Source of the DNA: JAIQFL01 sp035295745
Lineage (GTDB): Bacteria > Acidobacteriota > Terriglobia > Bryobacterales > Bryobacteraceae
Reading direction: 5' to 3'
Assembly (NCBI GenBank): GCA_035295745.1
Contig: DATGIL010000102.1
Coordinates: 372,001-436,000 of the forward strand
DNA: 64,000 nucleotides
Below, piece after piece: positions 8,504 through 17,041 of this stretch. The notes under the pieces are model-generated. The model saw only the letters and a program-made list of their open reading frames with translations. It was not told the origin of the DNA and ran no database searches. The translations under genes and the position numbers were made by a program. Numbering within the stretch: position 1 is the stretch's first letter; every line of letters starts with the position of its first letter.

Positions 8504-11500
8504 CTAGCCCCTCAGGAGCGCGAGAACGCCCTGCGGTGCGGAATTGGCCTGGGCCATGGCAGCAATCGATGCCTGCGAAAGGACCTGGGCCTTGGAGAGA
8601 TTCGCCGCTTGCTGCGCGACGTTAGCGTCGCGGATTTGCGACTCGGCGGAGGAGAAGTTGGTGATCTGAGATTGTGCCAGGTTGATGGCGTATCCCAACT
8701 GGTTTTCTCCTCGGCCGATGGTGGCTTGCGCGGAGCCCAACTTGGCGACGGCGGACGCAATCGCCGCGACCGCCTGCTGTGCACCGGCCTGCGTATCGAT
8801 GGCAATGCTGGAGGCGCTGCCGTTCAGGGCGGATGTGAAGGTTTGCGCCTTGCCGCCGTTGAGCCCGTCGCCCACCGCGGCGCCCGCGGAACTGCTCACG
8901 CTGACGTTGAAGGAAGAGAGAGAACTGATGAAGTTGATGCTCTCGGATCCATCCGCCGCGGTTTCCTGCACAGCGGTGATGGAACGCAGCGTGGCATTGT
9001 CACTCTGTTGCAGTTTGGTGTTGATGGCGCTGATGGCGGCGTCGATGTTGGCGCCGGTCTGAGCCTGCGAGTCGTTCTGCAAGGTGATCGTCAACGGCGT
9101 CTGCGGCACACCAGCGGCGCTGTTTGCCGAGATGCTGATCGACTGGTCGTCATTGCCGAATTGCATGCTCTGGAACTTGATGCTCGCGGCGTTCTTGGTG
9201 CCATTGGCGAACGTCCCGATTGCGGAAGCTCCTTGGGTGTCGATGACAGTGGCGTTCGATTTGGGCGTGAGGGCGTTGGCGTTGGTAAAGGCCGTGCCGG
9301 TGTCCCCGAATCCCAGGTCGGAGTCGTTGCTGCCGTTCTTGGTGCCCCACGCGTCGACCCGGAACTGGGTCCCGTTTGAGGAGCTGATTTCCAGGCTATT
9401 CGTGGCTTGGTTGATTTGCGCGGTGATACCGGCCTGTTGGAGCGTGGAGTTGCTGTTGAAGGCGACCTTCAGGCTGTCCACGACGCTCTGCGCGCTACGG
9501 GCCTGGCCCGTGGCGGCGGAGTCCACATACCAACCGAGTTGCAGTGCGCTGGCCAGATTGCCCGTTGTTCCAGCACTGTCCACGGCGACGCTGGAGTTCG
9601 CGCCCTTGGTCTGCGAGGCGATCACTACGTTGCCACTGGCGTCCAGGGATACGATCTTGGCGTCGGTGCTCGTCCCCAGTGCCTGTTGCGCGGTCTGGTT
9701 GAGGAAAGATACGACGTTTGCCAGTGATTCGTCTTTCCCCGACACCGTGCTCGAGGCGCCGATACCGGAAGTCAGGCCCAGTGCCTGCCCAGCCGCGGTG
9801 TTATATACCGTGACTTTGCCATCCACCGAACCGGTTCCCTTGCTGGCGATGGTGATGGTGCCATCGGGGTTGGCCTTGGCGTTGGCGTATGCCGCACCGT
9901 AATTGGCGTCATTCGTCAACTGCGTGTTGATTGCGTCGGCGATGTTCTGCAGGGTCGGTGTCTTTCCGCCGGTGATGCCGGCGAAGCTGACTTGCGTCGT
10001 CGCCTTCCCGTCTATGCTGATGCCGAGGGTTTGAGCAGCCTCACCCGTATTGGAAGCATTGCTGCCGCTGGTCGTCAGGTTCAGCACACTCGTGGAAGCA
10101 GTCGAGTTAAGCACCGTAAGGGTGCCGCCTCCAGTCACGCCGGAGAGTGTAATGGTCCCATTCGCGTTGGCCGTGGCGGCGTTCGCATATGCCGTGCCAT
10201 AGCCGGCAGCCGTGTTGGCCACCAGCGTTTGGTTGATCGTCCTCGCGATGTCGGTCAGGGTTGCGCTTGTTCCGAGGATGGACCGCAGGTCGATCTCCAC
10301 TTCCTGATTCCCATCGATCTGCAGGTTCAGGGTCTGGTCGGCGCGCGACTTGACGGTATCCGCGGTAGTGCCGGTTACCAAGCCCAGGAACTGCGATACA
10401 GCGTTGTTCTTTACTGTCAGGCTGCCGCCCGAAACCCCACTGGTGAGGATGAGCTTCCCAACGTCGCCAGCCGTTCCCGCCACACAGGCGTTAGCATAAG
10501 CGGCACCGTCGTTGTACCCGCTTGAGCCCTTCACGTAAGCGGTGATGGCGGTAGCGAGCGCAGTCACGGTCGCGGCGCCGCCTCCGACGGCAGTGAGGTC
10601 GATGGACAGTTGCTTGCCACCGTCCATTTGCAGGTCGAGTGTCTGGAGATCCGTACCCTTGTTGGTAACCGTACTCCCCGAGGTCAGCCCCAGCATTCGC
10701 GAGACCTGGTTGTCGGAGACCGATACGCTCCCCGAGGTGGCGCCGGTCACGTAGCCCTTGATCTCAATGGCCCCGTTTACGGCGCCCAGGCTATCTTGAG
10801 CTTTGTAGGCTACAGTATTGTAGTTGCCGCCGGTGTAGCCAGTGGCCAGCTTGACTTGATTGTTGATGGCAGCCACGACACCGGTTAAGTCGGTAGCCTG
10901 GCTGATGTCGACGCCCACCTTTCCGATGCCGTCGAGGTTCAGTTCCAGCTTGGTGCCATCGTTGCCTTGGGTTTGAAGATCGCCGGTGCCCGCAGTCAGC
11001 TTGAGAGCTTGGGCGACATCATTGTCCACAACCTGCACTTTGCCCGCCGATCCCGAGACATGGCCGGTGAGTGCGAGGGCGCCGGTAGAACCAGAGGCGA
11101 CACCGTTGTAATTAGCTCCGTAGATGACGGGACCACTGGTGGCACCCGCAAGCACTGCGTTGATGTCCGTTGCGACCTGCCCGACCGTAGTGTCTCCGCT
11201 GACGTCAACACCGATGGTCCCAAGTCCGTCGATGTTCAGCATTAACTTGGTGGCGTCGAGGCCGGAGTTCTCCGTGTCCGCGGTGCCCGAGGCGAGGCCC
11301 AATGCCTGAGAGAGCCCGTTGTTGACTATCGTGATCTGGCCAGGCGTACCACCGGTAGCGCCCTTATTGTGACTGGTGAGCGTGATCGTGCCGTTGGCGT
11401 TCACCGCGGCGTATGTGCCCGAGTAACCGTCTCCCGAGTCCGTTGTCGATAACGTGTGATTGATTTGGTACAGTAAGCCCGTGTTATCGTTGGCGCTGAT

Positions 11501-14389
11501 ATTCGTAACGGTGCTCAGATCGATGTCTTCTACGGCGTTCCCATCGATGCCCACCTGTAACTTGACTGCGGCCGACCCTGTTGCCGTGGAATCCTGGTTT
11601 TGGCCTGGCGTACTGAAGCCTAGAGCCAGCGAGGCAGCATTGTTGGCGACATCGATGGAGAATGTCGTACCAGTGTGGGTGGTCGTACTGAGAGTGAGAA
11701 CCCCGTTGGTTCCCGCCGTTGCCGTTACGTTGGCGACATGAGTGCCGATGGCTGTCGCGACACTGGCCAGACTTGTGCACGTGCTGACATCGATTGCGGT
11801 GCCGTTGATGATGAGTTCGTTGCTAGGGTTCGAATCGAGATTGGCGAGCGCCGAAATGGTATCGGTATCGTTTGCCGCCACCGCAGTCCCGCTGAGTTTG
11901 GCCGGTTGCGCGGCGTAGGAACTGAAGTCGAGCCCGGTAGCGGCTAGCGCCGTGGTGGTAGCGGTGGCCGCCGTTTTCCCGAACTTGCTTAAGTCGATCT
12001 GGGCGTTCTGCTCGGTGCCCAGGGACCGACCTACAGCGGTGGCCGTGGAGGAAGCGAATTGTTTCAGGTCGAGGCCGGCCAAGCTGACGTTGTTGCTGAC
12101 GGGAGTGCCCAGGGACGTCCCGGTGACATCCCCCGCCTTGGCCGCGAATTGGCCCACGTTCAAGGTTGTGGTGCCGTCGTCAGCCGCAAGGGATGTGCCT
12201 TTGTAGGTGGCCGCTATTTTATTCAGTGAGGTGAGGTCCACCGAAGTGGTGACCCCCGAATTTCCCAGTACTCCGGTGGTGAGGGTGCCTGCCGATCCCT
12301 GGAGGGAACTGACGTCCAGCGTGCTGGCAGCACCATTCACTCCCAGTACTCCACTGGTGAAAGATGCCACGCTGCCCGCGCCATTGGCGTCCTTGCTGAA
12401 GTCCGCGTTCACGGCCACACCGTCGATCGTGAGCGCCATGGTATTGGTGCCGGTGGCGATATTGGCGGATGCGGGCGCGGCTCCGGTGGCCACTGCCCCC
12501 TTGGCATCGCCGCCAGACAGATTCACCGAAACCGTATTGCCCGCGACGCCGCTGGCGGCGACCATGTTGGCGCCGGATGCGGCCGTTAGGCCGAGAGCTG
12601 TCGCTGCGTTGCCGGATGCGGAGATGGTCCCCGCGCCGTCGGCAGGACCGCTGAGCACAATAGTTTTGGTGGCTGAGTCCACAGTGGCCAGCTTCACATC
12701 GCTGCCATAACCGGCCTGCGACTGGATCTGGCTGTTGATGAAGTCGGCCGCCTGCTGCGCGGTCTCCGTGGCGGAGTTATTGGCGTCTAATGTGAAATCC
12801 ACGGTTACCGGTGAGCTGCCGCCGTTGAGGATAAGTGTCATGCTCCCGAGGGCGCCCGCAGCGTTGCCGACCGTGCCATTCGGAGTGCCTCCGCCGTTGT
12901 AACCCGTTCCTGTGACGGAACCGGTGACGGTCGCGGCTGTGATGCCTCCCGTAGCGCCTCCGTTCAGCGAGAACCCGAGCGTGGCGATGCCGTTGCCTGT
13001 GGCTGCCGCGCTGAGACTGGTGCCCGCGGTGATATCGCTATAAGCTGCGGCGCCGTTGAGGGCGGAAGTGGTGACGAACGTTCCCAGGCCGAGTGCATTG
13101 CTGCTATCGCCTACCGAAGAGACGTTGAAGCTCGAACCGGTGGCGCTGGTGAACTGGAGCTTGTTGTCCGAAGTCAGAGCGACCGAAATCCCGGCGCCCT
13201 GCAACTGTGAGTTTTGCTGAACCTGTTTGATGACGTCGCTGGTGGCGTCACTCACGACTTTGTCGGACGACGAGAGAATGAGGTTCACCGGGGCGGCCAG
13301 GCCCGCGCCGGAGATCTGCACGGAAACATTGGTGGGGTTGAAGACCGCCGTGGAAACTCCGGCTGTAGCCCCTGTAACGGTGGTTGTGATTGCCTTACCA
13401 GTCGCGCTTCCGGGAGTCGCAAAATTTCCCATCAATGCGTTGGCCATTTGGTCTCCAGCCTGCACCTGGAAAGCCGTATTGCTCGAACTGAATGCCAATT
13501 GCTGATGGCCGAATTGGTCCGTATTCACGGTCGCCACAATGCCGGCGTTTTTCAACGCCTGATCGGCCTGCGTGGCCCCGCCGGCTGCATTCGAGATGGC
13601 TTGATTGATCGCCGTAACCAGAGTAGCGGTGTCGCTTACACCGCTCATGTTGGCCGACACCGAAACCTTGCTGTTATCCGAAAACCCCGGGCCGGAGAAA
13701 TCGAACGTAGCGTAGCCCCCTTTGGCCTGAGCATTGCCCGCGAGCGCGCTCACGATGTCTTGAACCGTGGTGCCGTTGCTCGACCCGGTACCGATGTCCG
13801 TTCCCGCAGCATCCACGTTGCCGGCGATGACCTTGAGGCCTTTCAATCCGAGGCTTCCGGAATCTACCGTCGACTGGCTCAAGTCCATGCCAACACTGGC
13901 ATTCATCAGCGCTTGTGTGCCCCCGTTGCCGTCGCCGCTGCCAGTGCCCTCACCCAGGTATACACTCAGACTCTTTGCAAAAGTACCGCCAGTGTCCAAG
14001 CCGATGGACTGCGCCTGGCGATCAATTTCCTGAATATCGGTCTGGAACTCGCTGTTCAGCGTGGAGCGATCTCCGGTGAACGTGCCGGAAGCGGATTGCG
14101 TGGCCAAGGTCTTGAGCCGGTCCAGGATCTGCGAAATGTTGCTCATTCCGCCGTCCATGATCTGAAGCTGAGCCACGGCATCGTTGCCGTTGGCCACACC
14201 TTGGGTCAGTTCCGCGACCGTGCTGCGGAATTTGTTGGCAACCGCCAGACCTGCGGCGTCATCGCCGGACGAGTTGATCCGATAACCGGAAGTCAACTGA
14301 GTGATGGTTTGGCTCTGGAATTTGTTGGTGACGTTCAAATTCTGTTGAGCGACCAGGGAATTTACGTTGGTTTGAATCGAAATCGACAT
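8504..14389 (-). CDS. fliC: giant flagellin (1961 aa)
   Basis: Filament subunit. The N-terminal D0/D1 part (about 1-170) is canonical: SISIQTNVNSLVAQQNL, QLTSGYRINSSGDDAAGLAV, and a long helix with NGNDAVAQLQIMDGGM. The C-terminal D1/D0 part (about 1860-1961) has IGRGENQLGYAINLA and ends QGVLALLRG. Between them lie about 1,690 residues of surface domain, against roughly 100-300 in ordinary flagellins. This insert holds six tandem units of 99-105 residues with x-x-L-x-L-x-I-D-G cores (Gly at 950, 1055, 1154, 1257, 1360, 1461), each resembling a flagellin hook IN motif, preceded by an array of shorter repeats. Two cysteines (871, 1302) are visible. AAAGGA is positioned for the ATG. It follows csrA by 38 bases. 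Confidence 0.9.
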   Translation of the reverse strand: MSISIQTNVNSLVAQQNLNVTNKFQSQTITQLTSGYRINSSGDDAAGLAVANKFRSTVAELTQGVANGNDAVAQLQIMDGGMSNISQILDRLKTLATQSASGTFTGDRSTLNSEFQTDIQEIDRQAQSIGLDTGGTFAKSLSVYLGEGTGSGDGNGGTQALMNASVGMDLSQSTVDSGSLGLKGLKVIAGNVDAAGTDIGTGSSNGTTVQDIVSALAGNAQAKGGYATFDFSGPGFSDNSKVSVSANMSGVSDTATLVTAINQAISNAAGGATQADQALKNAGIVATVNTDQFGHQQLAFSSSNTAFQVQAGDQMANALMGNFATPGSATGKAITTTVTGATAGVSTAVFNPTNVSVQISGAGLAAPVNLILSSSDKVVSDATSDVIKQVQQNSQLQGAGISVALTSDNKLQFTSATGSSFNVSSVGDSSNALGLGTFVTTSALNGAAAYSDITAGTSLSAAATGNGIATLGFSLNGGATGGITAATVTGSVTGTGYNGGGTPNGTVGNAAGALGSMTLILNGGSSPVTVDFTLDANNSATETAQQAADFINSQIQSQAGYGSDVKLATVDSATKTIVLSGPADGAGTISASGNAATALGLTAASGANMVAASGVAGNTVSVNLSGGDAKGAVATGAAPASANIATGTNTMALTIDGVAVNADFSKDANGAGSVASFTSGVLGVNGAASTLDVSSLQGSAGTLTTGVLGNSGVTTSVDLTSLNKIAATYKGTSLAADDGTTTLNVGQFAAKAGDVTGTSLGTPVSNNVSLAGLDLKQFASSTATAVGRSLGTEQNAQIDLSKFGKTAATATTTALAATGLDFSSYAAQPAKLSGTAVAANDTDTISALANLDSNPSNELIINGTAIDVSTCTSLASVATAIGTHVANVTATAGTNGVLTLSTTTHTGTTFSIDVANNAASLALGFSTPGQNQDSTATGSAAVKLQVGIDGNAVEDIDLSTVTNISANDNTGLLYQINHTLSTTDSGDGYSGTYAAVNANGTITLTSHNKGATGGTPGQITIVNNGLSQALGLASGTADTENSGLDATKLMLNIDGLGTIGVDVSGDTTVGQVATDINAVLAGATSGPVIYGANYNGVASGSTGALALTGHVSGSAGKVQVVDNDVAQALKLTAGTGDLQTQGNDGTKLELNLDGIGKVGVDISQATDLTGVVAAINNQVKLATGYTGGNYNTVAYKAQDSLGAVNGAIEIKGYVTGATSGSVSVSDNQVSRMLGLTSGSTVTNKGTDLQTLDLQMDGGKQLSIDLTAVGGGAATVTALATAITAYVKGSSGYNDGAAYANACVAGTAGDVGKLILTSGVSGGSLTVKNNAVSQFLGLVTGTTADTVKSRADQTLNLQIDGNQEVEIDLRSILGTSATLTDIARTINQTLVANTAAGYGTAYANAATANANGTITLSGVTGGGTLTVLNSTASTSVLNLTTSGSNASNTGEAAQTLGISIDGKATTQVSFAGITGGKTPTLQNIADAINTQLTNDANYGAAYANAKANPDGTITIASKGTGSVDGKVTVYNTAAGQALGLTSGIGASSTVSGKDESLANVVSFLNQTAQQALGTSTDAKIVSLDASGNVVIASQTKGANSSVAVDSAGTTGNLASALQLGWYVDSAATGQARSAQSVVDSLKVAFNSNSTLQQAGITAQINQATNSLEISSSNGTQFRVDAWGTKNGSNDSDLGFGDTGTAFTNANALTPKSNATVIDTQGASAIGTFANGTKNAASIKFQSMQFGNDDQSISISANSAAGVPQTPLTITLQNDSQAQTGANIDAAISAINTKLQQSDNATLRSITAVQETAADGSESINFISSLSSFNVSVSSSAGAAVGDGLNGGKAQTFTSALNGSASSIAIDTQAGAQQAVAAIASAVAKLGSAQATIGRGENQLGYAINLAQSQITNFSSAESQIRDANVAQQAANLSKAQVLSQASIAAMAQANSAPQGVLALLRG
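9720..11590 (-). repeat. six tandem about 103-codon repeats inside fliC
   Basis: Unit cores (I/L/M-D-G codons) fall at 11540, 11225, 10928, 10619, 10310 and 10007, a period of 297-315 bp. Each unit reads as a strand with IDG, a helix with AIN or similar, a GTITL/GAIEI-type strand, and an x-x-QALGL ending. Units differ in sequence, indicating old duplications. Confidence 0.8.
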
Positions 14390-14405
14390 TTGGAATCCTT
14401 TCCAA
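14390..14405 (-). promoter_or_regulatory. hairpin at fliC start, candidate CsrA site
   Basis: Read on the - strand: TTGGAA, loop AGGA, TTCCAA. The stem is six perfect base pairs and the loop presents GGA, the core of CsrA sites. The Shine-Dalgarno AAAGGA spans the loop and the stem touches the ATG, so protein binding would block initiation. csrA and its antagonist fliW are immediately upstream in the same transcript. Confidence 0.6.
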
Positions 14406-14427
14406 TCTGGGGCCGGCGTCTTGCCGG

Positions 14428-14694
14428 TTATTTACCTCTTCGGTTGGGCGCAGAGAAACTTGAGGAGGGCGAATGGATTTTTTCGAGGATCGAAGAGAGA
14501 CTCAATCCGGCCCCCACTCTGGCAGCCGACAGGTTCTCCTCGCGCACCAGCTTCACCTCTCGCGCGATCACCTGCGTTTCACGAGGTGCGCGGATTCCCA
14601 CTTTCACCCGCGACCGCCCGATGTGTGCAATCACGATCTCGATGTTGTCGCCGATCAGGATGGTCTCTCCCTCCCGGCGCGACATCACGAGCAT
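14428..14694 (-). CDS. csrA: carbon storage regulator CsrA
   Basis: An 88-residue RNA-binding translational regulator. The core MLVMSRREGETILIGDNIEI...VKVGIRAP is the classic CsrA fold, with the N-terminal Arg and the later VxxxREE region that contact GGA. The tail (LSLSSILEKIHSPSSS onward) is longer than the usual 60-75 residue proteins. The start at 14692-14694 matches the family N-terminus. It overlaps the 3' end of fliW by ten bases, indicating coupling. The expected target is the adjacent fliC leader. Confidence 0.93.
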   Translation of the reverse strand: MLVMSRREGETILIGDNIEIVIAHIGRSRVKVGIRAPRETQVIAREVKLVREENLSAARVGAGLSLSSILEKIHSPSSSFSAPNRRGK

Positions 14695-15140
14695 ACGGCC
14701 TCTTGGGCACACAGCGGGTGCTGGTGCGAGTACCCGGATTCCGGTGCTACCGCCTGAACCGCTTTGAGATTCTTCAGGTTCACAACCACCGGAGCCAGCA
14801 GGTTGGCAGTGGCTCCGCCTTCTCGCACCGAAATCACCGCCAGGCAGAGAACGTCCGCCCCGATGCCTGGCTGGCTCTCAGGTGGCAAATCCACTACCGC
14901 CAGATCGTCATCATTGACTGTCAGCCGATACTGCGCGTCGATCGCCAGAACCGGCATGGTGATGAAGCACAAATCCGCCTGTTCCAGGCTTTGTAGGAAA
15001 ACCAGTGGCGCCGTGTCGGGAAACTGCAGCGCTAAAAAGCCTCGCTGATCGTCGAAGCCGGGCAAGCCTCGGGGAAAGTCGATGGCCGCCTCAGGGCTGT
15101 AGGAAATACTGCCGAAATTACTCGTTTGAACTACTGGCAT
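14685..15140 (-). CDS. fliW: flagellar assembly factor FliW
   Basis: A 151-residue protein that binds CsrA and relieves repression of flagellin; it is itself titrated by flagellin. Recognisable features: FPRGLPGFDDQRGFLALQF near residues 23-41, LxSLEQADLCF, and a C-terminal NLLAPVVVNLKNLKAVQAV stretch typical of FliW. The ATG at 15138-15140 has GAGG a few bases upstream. It is first in the fliW-csrA-fliC-fliD run, so antagonist, regulator and target are made from one transcript. Confidence 0.92.
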   Translation of the reverse strand: MPVVQTSNFGSISYSPEAAIDFPRGLPGFDDQRGFLALQFPDTAPLVFLQSLEQADLCFITMPVLAIDAQYRLTVNDDDLAVVDLPPESQPGIGADVLCLAVISVREGGATANLLAPVVVNLKNLKAVQAVAPESGYSHQHPLCAQEAVCS

Positions 15141-15159
15141 CTCGCCTCGCTCATTCCAG

Positions 15160-15187
15160 TAATCGGATGAGAACGGCGGGAACTTTA
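15160..15187 (-). promoter_or_regulatory. candidate sigma-28 (FliA) promoter for fliW
   Basis: On the - strand TAAAGTTC (15187-15180), 12 bases, then TCCGATTA (15167-15160). The flagellar sigma-28 consensus is TAAAGTTT, 11 bases, GCCGATAA. The start would fall near 15153, giving a leader of about 13 nt that contains the fliW Shine-Dalgarno sequence. Confidence 0.5.
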
Positions 15188-15287
15188 GGGGGTGGCGGGT
15201 CAAATCGTCAGGCTGGTACCTGATCCCGATGGCCGATCAGTCGAATAACGTCCGATTTCGAACATTGCGGTAAAATCAGATTCAACC

Positions 15288-15884
15288 ATGCGTTCCCGCC
15301 GATTCGCCTGTCTCCTGCTGGGCATGTGGTTTGCTGGCGGGGCCCTCATCCAGTGGATCACCACCGAGAGCTACCGCACCGTCGACCGCCTTCTCGACCA
15401 GCCGAATCCCGCGGCGAGTCTCCAGTTCAAAGTTCTGGGACCTGCGACCACCCGCCAACTCCTGACTTATCAAGTGGCTGAACAGAACCGGTACTACCTG
15501 GAGACCTGGGAAACCGTGGAATTGATGTTGGGCTGTTTCTTCTTCTTTTATCTGCTGTTTGGCACTCGGGAAGACAAGTTTTCGTTACTGATGGCCCTGT
15601 TGATGCTGGTGGGAGTAGTGGCGCAACGATTTTTTCTCACTCCCGAGATGAATGCGCTGGGGCGGATCTCGGACTTCGTTCCGCCCGAAACCTACGTGCC
15701 CCACCGGCGCGGTTTGCCGGTGATCCAGAGCGCCCATCACGTGATTGAACTGGCTAAATTGGGAATCGCGCTGCTGCTCTCGGTGTGGCTGCTGATGGGG
15801 AAGGGACGCCGGCGGTCAAGAAGTGAGGTCCGGCAGGAGCTCGATCTGATCGATAAAGCCAATTACCGCCATGTCGATCGGTGA
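15288..15884 (+). CDS. hypothetical membrane protein
   Basis: A 198-residue protein with about four hydrophobic segments: residues 5-23, about 78-95 (VELMLGCFFFFYLLFG), about 98-115, and about 158-175 (LGIALLLSVWLLMG). The loop after the first segment carries QWITTESYRTVDRLL. The C-terminus is basic and cytoplasmic-looking. No family recognised. A TAAAAT sits 11 bases before the ATG and there is no Shine-Dalgarno sequence, so the mRNA is likely nearly leaderless. It is convergent with the microcompartment genes. Confidence 0.65.
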   Translation: MRSRRFACLLLGMWFAGGALIQWITTESYRTVDRLLDQPNPAASLQFKVLGPATTRQLLTYQVAEQNRYYLETWETVELMLGCFFFFYLLFGTREDKFSLLMALLMLVGVVAQRFFLTPEMNALGRISDFVPPETYVPHRRGLPVIQSAHHVIELAKLGIALLLSVWLLMGKGRRRSRSEVRQELDLIDKANYRHVDR

Positions 15885-16100
15885 ATTGGGCCGGCCCACG
15901 GAGGTCATGGCACTGAATCCCTCGGTCGCGAGCAGCACCCGGTCTCCGACCCCCGCATCCACCGCATCCAACGCCACCACGGCATCGCCGCGATTCGACC
16001 CGTCCAGATTCAGGGGCTGTACGAGTAGCAGCTTTCGCCCCTCGTGACTTTCGTGCTTCTGGGTGGCCACCAGTTCGCCCACGACGCGCGCAATCAGCAT
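15816..16100 (-). CDS. BMC-P shell vertex protein (EutN/CcmL family), copy 3
   Basis: A 94-residue pentamer-forming protein that would cap vertices of a bacterial microcompartment shell. Family marks: MLIARVVGELVATQKHESHEGRKLLLVQPL, DAVDAGVGDRVLL and the closing AVIGFIDQIEL. It overlaps the 3' end of the next pentamer gene upstream by seven bases, and its own end runs into the 3' end of the convergent membrane-protein gene. One of three different vertex paralogues here. Confidence 0.9.
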   Translation of the reverse strand: MLIARVVGELVATQKHESHEGRKLLLVQPLNLDGSNRGDAVVALDAVDAGVGDRVLLATEGFSAMTSVGRPNSPIDMAVIGFIDQIELLPDLTS

Positions 16101-16429
16101 GGTTTCGCCTTTCCGCGCTTTCCGCCGGCACGAACGTTGGCTTTGGGAGGCGATGCCGCAGTCGATTTCAAATGGACGGAGTCGACAATCCCGACGATCG
16201 TGGTGTCGGTTGGCGGTTCGGCGGGCAGAAACGGGAAGCTCGCTTCCTTGCCGCGCACCCAGTAGACCATCTCGCCGGCTCCCGCGCCGGTGCAATCGGT
16301 GCAAACCAGCGGTTTGCCGGTGGGTTGCAGTTCCGGTGTCAGCGGCTGAACCAACAACATCCGCAAGCCTGTGAATGCGGGATTCTTCACCGTGGCCCAG
16401 ACGCAGCCGACGACGCGTCCCAAATACAT
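16094..16429 (-). CDS. BMC-P shell vertex protein (EutN/CcmL family), copy 2
   Basis: A 111-residue vertex protein: MYLGRVVGCVWATVKNPAFTG, LVQPLTPELQPTGKPLVCTDCTGAG, and TIVGIVDSVHL. It is longer than its neighbours because of a basic 20-residue tail (ending KRGKAKPC) and has an insertion around VRGKEASFPFLP. Two cysteines in CTDC could bind metal or form a disulfide; this is inference. It lies between the other two pentamer genes with a 3-base gap upstream and a 7-base overlap downstream. Confidence 0.9.
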   Translation of the reverse strand: MYLGRVVGCVWATVKNPAFTGLRMLLVQPLTPELQPTGKPLVCTDCTGAGAGEMVYWVRGKEASFPFLPAEPPTDTTIVGIVDSVHLKSTAASPPKANVRAGGKRGKAKPC

Positions 16430-16432
16430 CGG

Positions 16433-16699
16433 CTAATCCAGATGCACTTCGTCGACAATGCCGATGATGGTATTGTCCACAGGAGTGTCCTTGCAGCCGT
16501 CTGCCATGCGGGCGGAGCTTCCAGCGACAGCAATGACGCGCTCCCCGACGCCGGCGCTGACCGTGTCCACGGAAACCACGTATCCCGCCTCGTCCTTTCC
16601 CTCGGGAGAGATCGGCTTGAGGATCAGAAGCTTCTTGCCTTCCAGGCGCGGGTCTTTCCTGGTTGCGACCACGGTGCCCACCACGCGGGCGAGAATCAT
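16433..16699 (-). CDS. BMC-P shell vertex protein (EutN/CcmL family), copy 1
   Basis: An 88-residue vertex protein, the most canonical of the three: MILARVVGTVVATRKDPRLEGKKLLIL, VDTVSAGVGERVIAVAGSSARM, and IIGIVDEVHLD. It lies 16 bases downstream of the hexamer gene. Sets of three distinct pentamer paralogues are characteristic of the PVM-type and related fucose/rhamnose microcompartments. Confidence 0.92.
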   Translation of the reverse strand: MILARVVGTVVATRKDPRLEGKKLLILKPISPEGKDEAGYVVSVDTVSAGVGERVIAVAGSSARMADGCKDTPVDNTIIGIVDEVHLD

Positions 16700-16715
16700 G
16701 ACAGCCTTGGTCCGG

Positions 16716-17015
16716 TTACTTTCCGGCGCCTTGGGTCTGCGTTTTGCCGATCGGCAGAACGTCTTCCAGGCTCTGGTGCGGACGCGGGATCACATGCACC
16801 GCAATGAGTTCTCCCACGCGGCGCGCTGCGGCAGCTCCGGCATCTGTCGCGGCGCGGACGGCCGCGACGTCGCCGCGAACCATTGCGGTGACGTAACCGG
16901 ATCCGATCTTCTCCCAGCCGACCAGGTTTACCTTTGCCGCCTTCACCATCGCGTCGGCAGCCTCGATCATGGCTACCAAGCCGCGCGTTTCGATCATTCC
17001 TAACGCTTCACCCAT
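16716..17015 (-). CDS. BMC-H shell hexamer protein (PduA/EutM/CcmK family)
   Basis: A 99-residue shell facet protein. It opens with GEALGMIETRGLVAMIEAADAMVKAA, the standard BMC fold start, and has the pore loop KIGSGYVTA, closely like the KIGSG pore of PduA-type shells that pass small polar metabolites. It ends with a short Lys/Gln tail. GGAG lies eight bases before the ATG. Only one hexamer gene is present in the window; no trimer (BMC-T) gene was seen. Confidence 0.93.
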   Translation of the reverse strand: MGEALGMIETRGLVAMIEAADAMVKAAKVNLVGWEKIGSGYVTAMVRGDVAAVRAATDAGAAAARRVGELIAVHVIPRPHQSLEDVLPIGKTQTQGAGK

Positions 17016-17041
17016 CGAAAAGTCTCCAGAAAATTCTTACG

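Noticed and set aside
14413..14427. Terminator after csrA
   Set aside because: A 5-bp stem lies right after the stop, but no T-tract follows and fliC starts 38 bases downstream; readthrough into fliC is more likely.
13214..14767. Long open frame (517 codons) on the + strand opposite fliC and csrA
   Set aside because: Antisense to a clear flagellin; the peptide is Arg/Gly/His-rich with no family resemblance and no ribosome-binding site. It arises from high GC codon bias.
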